From: Labedella endophytica
GTDB taxonomy: Bacteria; Actinomycetota; Actinomycetes; Actinomycetales; Microbacteriaceae
Assembly (NCBI RefSeq): GCF_003990045.1
Contig: NZ_RZGZ01000001.1
Coordinates: forward strand, 248,001-312,000
Reading direction: 5' to 3'
DNA length: 64,000 nucleotides
Positions 63,945 to 64,000 of the stretch are shown piece by piece. A program made the translations under genes and the position numbers. How positions within the stretch are numbered: position 1 is the first letter of the stretch; the number at the start of each line of letters is the position of its first letter. Below the pieces are notes generated by a model. It saw only the letters and a program-made list of their open reading frames with translations, ran no database searches and had not been told where the DNA came from.

Positions 63945-64000
63945 GGCTGTTCCTCCTTGGTGCGCCGAGTCGCTCCCGACGGTCCTCACAGATGGACTGT

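Overview
The window is high-GC (about 70 %) chromosomal DNA from a Gram-positive actinobacterium, most probably a member of the Microbacteriaceae. The pointers are strongly GC-biased third codon positions, many GTG/TTG starts, leaderless promoters, the rpsF-ssb-rpsR-rplI-dnaB order, DUF1684, DUF4383, FBP and DUF222-HNH proteins, and 4-bp ATGA/GTGA operon overlaps. The genus cannot be fixed from the sequence. I found no rRNA, tRNA, CRISPR array, prophage or intact insertion sequence.

Layout. 1-4.8 kb (minus): a surface-glycan transcription unit, GtrA flippase-like protein, GT2 glycosyltransferase, GT39-like mannosyl/arabinosyl-type transferase, then a partial DUF4397 secreted protein. 5-9 kb: lytic transglycosylase, CCA-adding enzyme and an orphan sugar-binding lipoprotein. 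9.2-10.2 kb: a DUF559/AbiEi-type gene bracketed by two copies of a GTAGCC-tipped palindrome. 10.5-14.3 kb: rpsF-ssb-rpsR-rplI, a DnaA-box cluster, and dnaB. 14.3-15.8 kb: a frameshifted FAD monooxygenase in an apparently rearranged strip bounded by a partial duplication of the dnaB 3' end. 15.8-18.3 kb: MBL hydrolase, DUF1684 protein and two small membrane proteins. 18.4-20.3 kb (minus): LMW phosphatase-purB. 20.5-22.2 kb: a WXG100-like helical protein coupled to a lipase-like effector. 22.8-27.4 kb: a HisC-type aminotransferase coupled to a branched-chain 2-oxoacid dehydrogenase (E1alpha, E1beta, E2). 27.9-31.2 kb: a glycine-betaine-type ABC importer. 33.1-37.3 kb: a zinc module (znuA-znuC-znuB with a Zur box, a MarR pair, and zur). 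38.4-41 kb: PadR plus partner membrane protein, and Nei. 41-45.6 kb: a PucR-controlled class III aminotransferase and a methylmalonate-semialdehyde dehydrogenase. 45.8-49.8 kb: ArsP/DUF318 permease, TIGR03943 protein, beta-propeller-like protein and a lipoprotein. 49.9-52.9 kb: a DHA2 MFS exporter and a DUF222-HNH protein. 54.4-55.2 kb: rpmB-rpmG-rpsN, all zinc-free forms. 55.3-58.7 kb: a secreted trypsin-like protease, a lipoprotein and a Gln/Pro-rich DUF4333 protein. 58.9-62.9 kb: HU, a CopD-CtaG fusion behind a duplicated promoter, and a PIF1-like helicase. 62.9-64 kb (minus): two small membrane proteins.

Non-coding structure is the most unusual layer. At least four families of long inverted repeats lie between genes. 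Two of them bracket functional blocks: the DUF559 gene, and the znu-zur block. A cluster of DnaA-box-like nonamers lies upstream of dnaB. A 67-bp tandem duplication places a second copy of the copD promoter and start upstream of the real one, and the only difference between the copies is in the putative -10 hexamer. At least seven genes share an identical leaderless layout, a TANNNT hexamer ending exactly 7 nt before the start codon.
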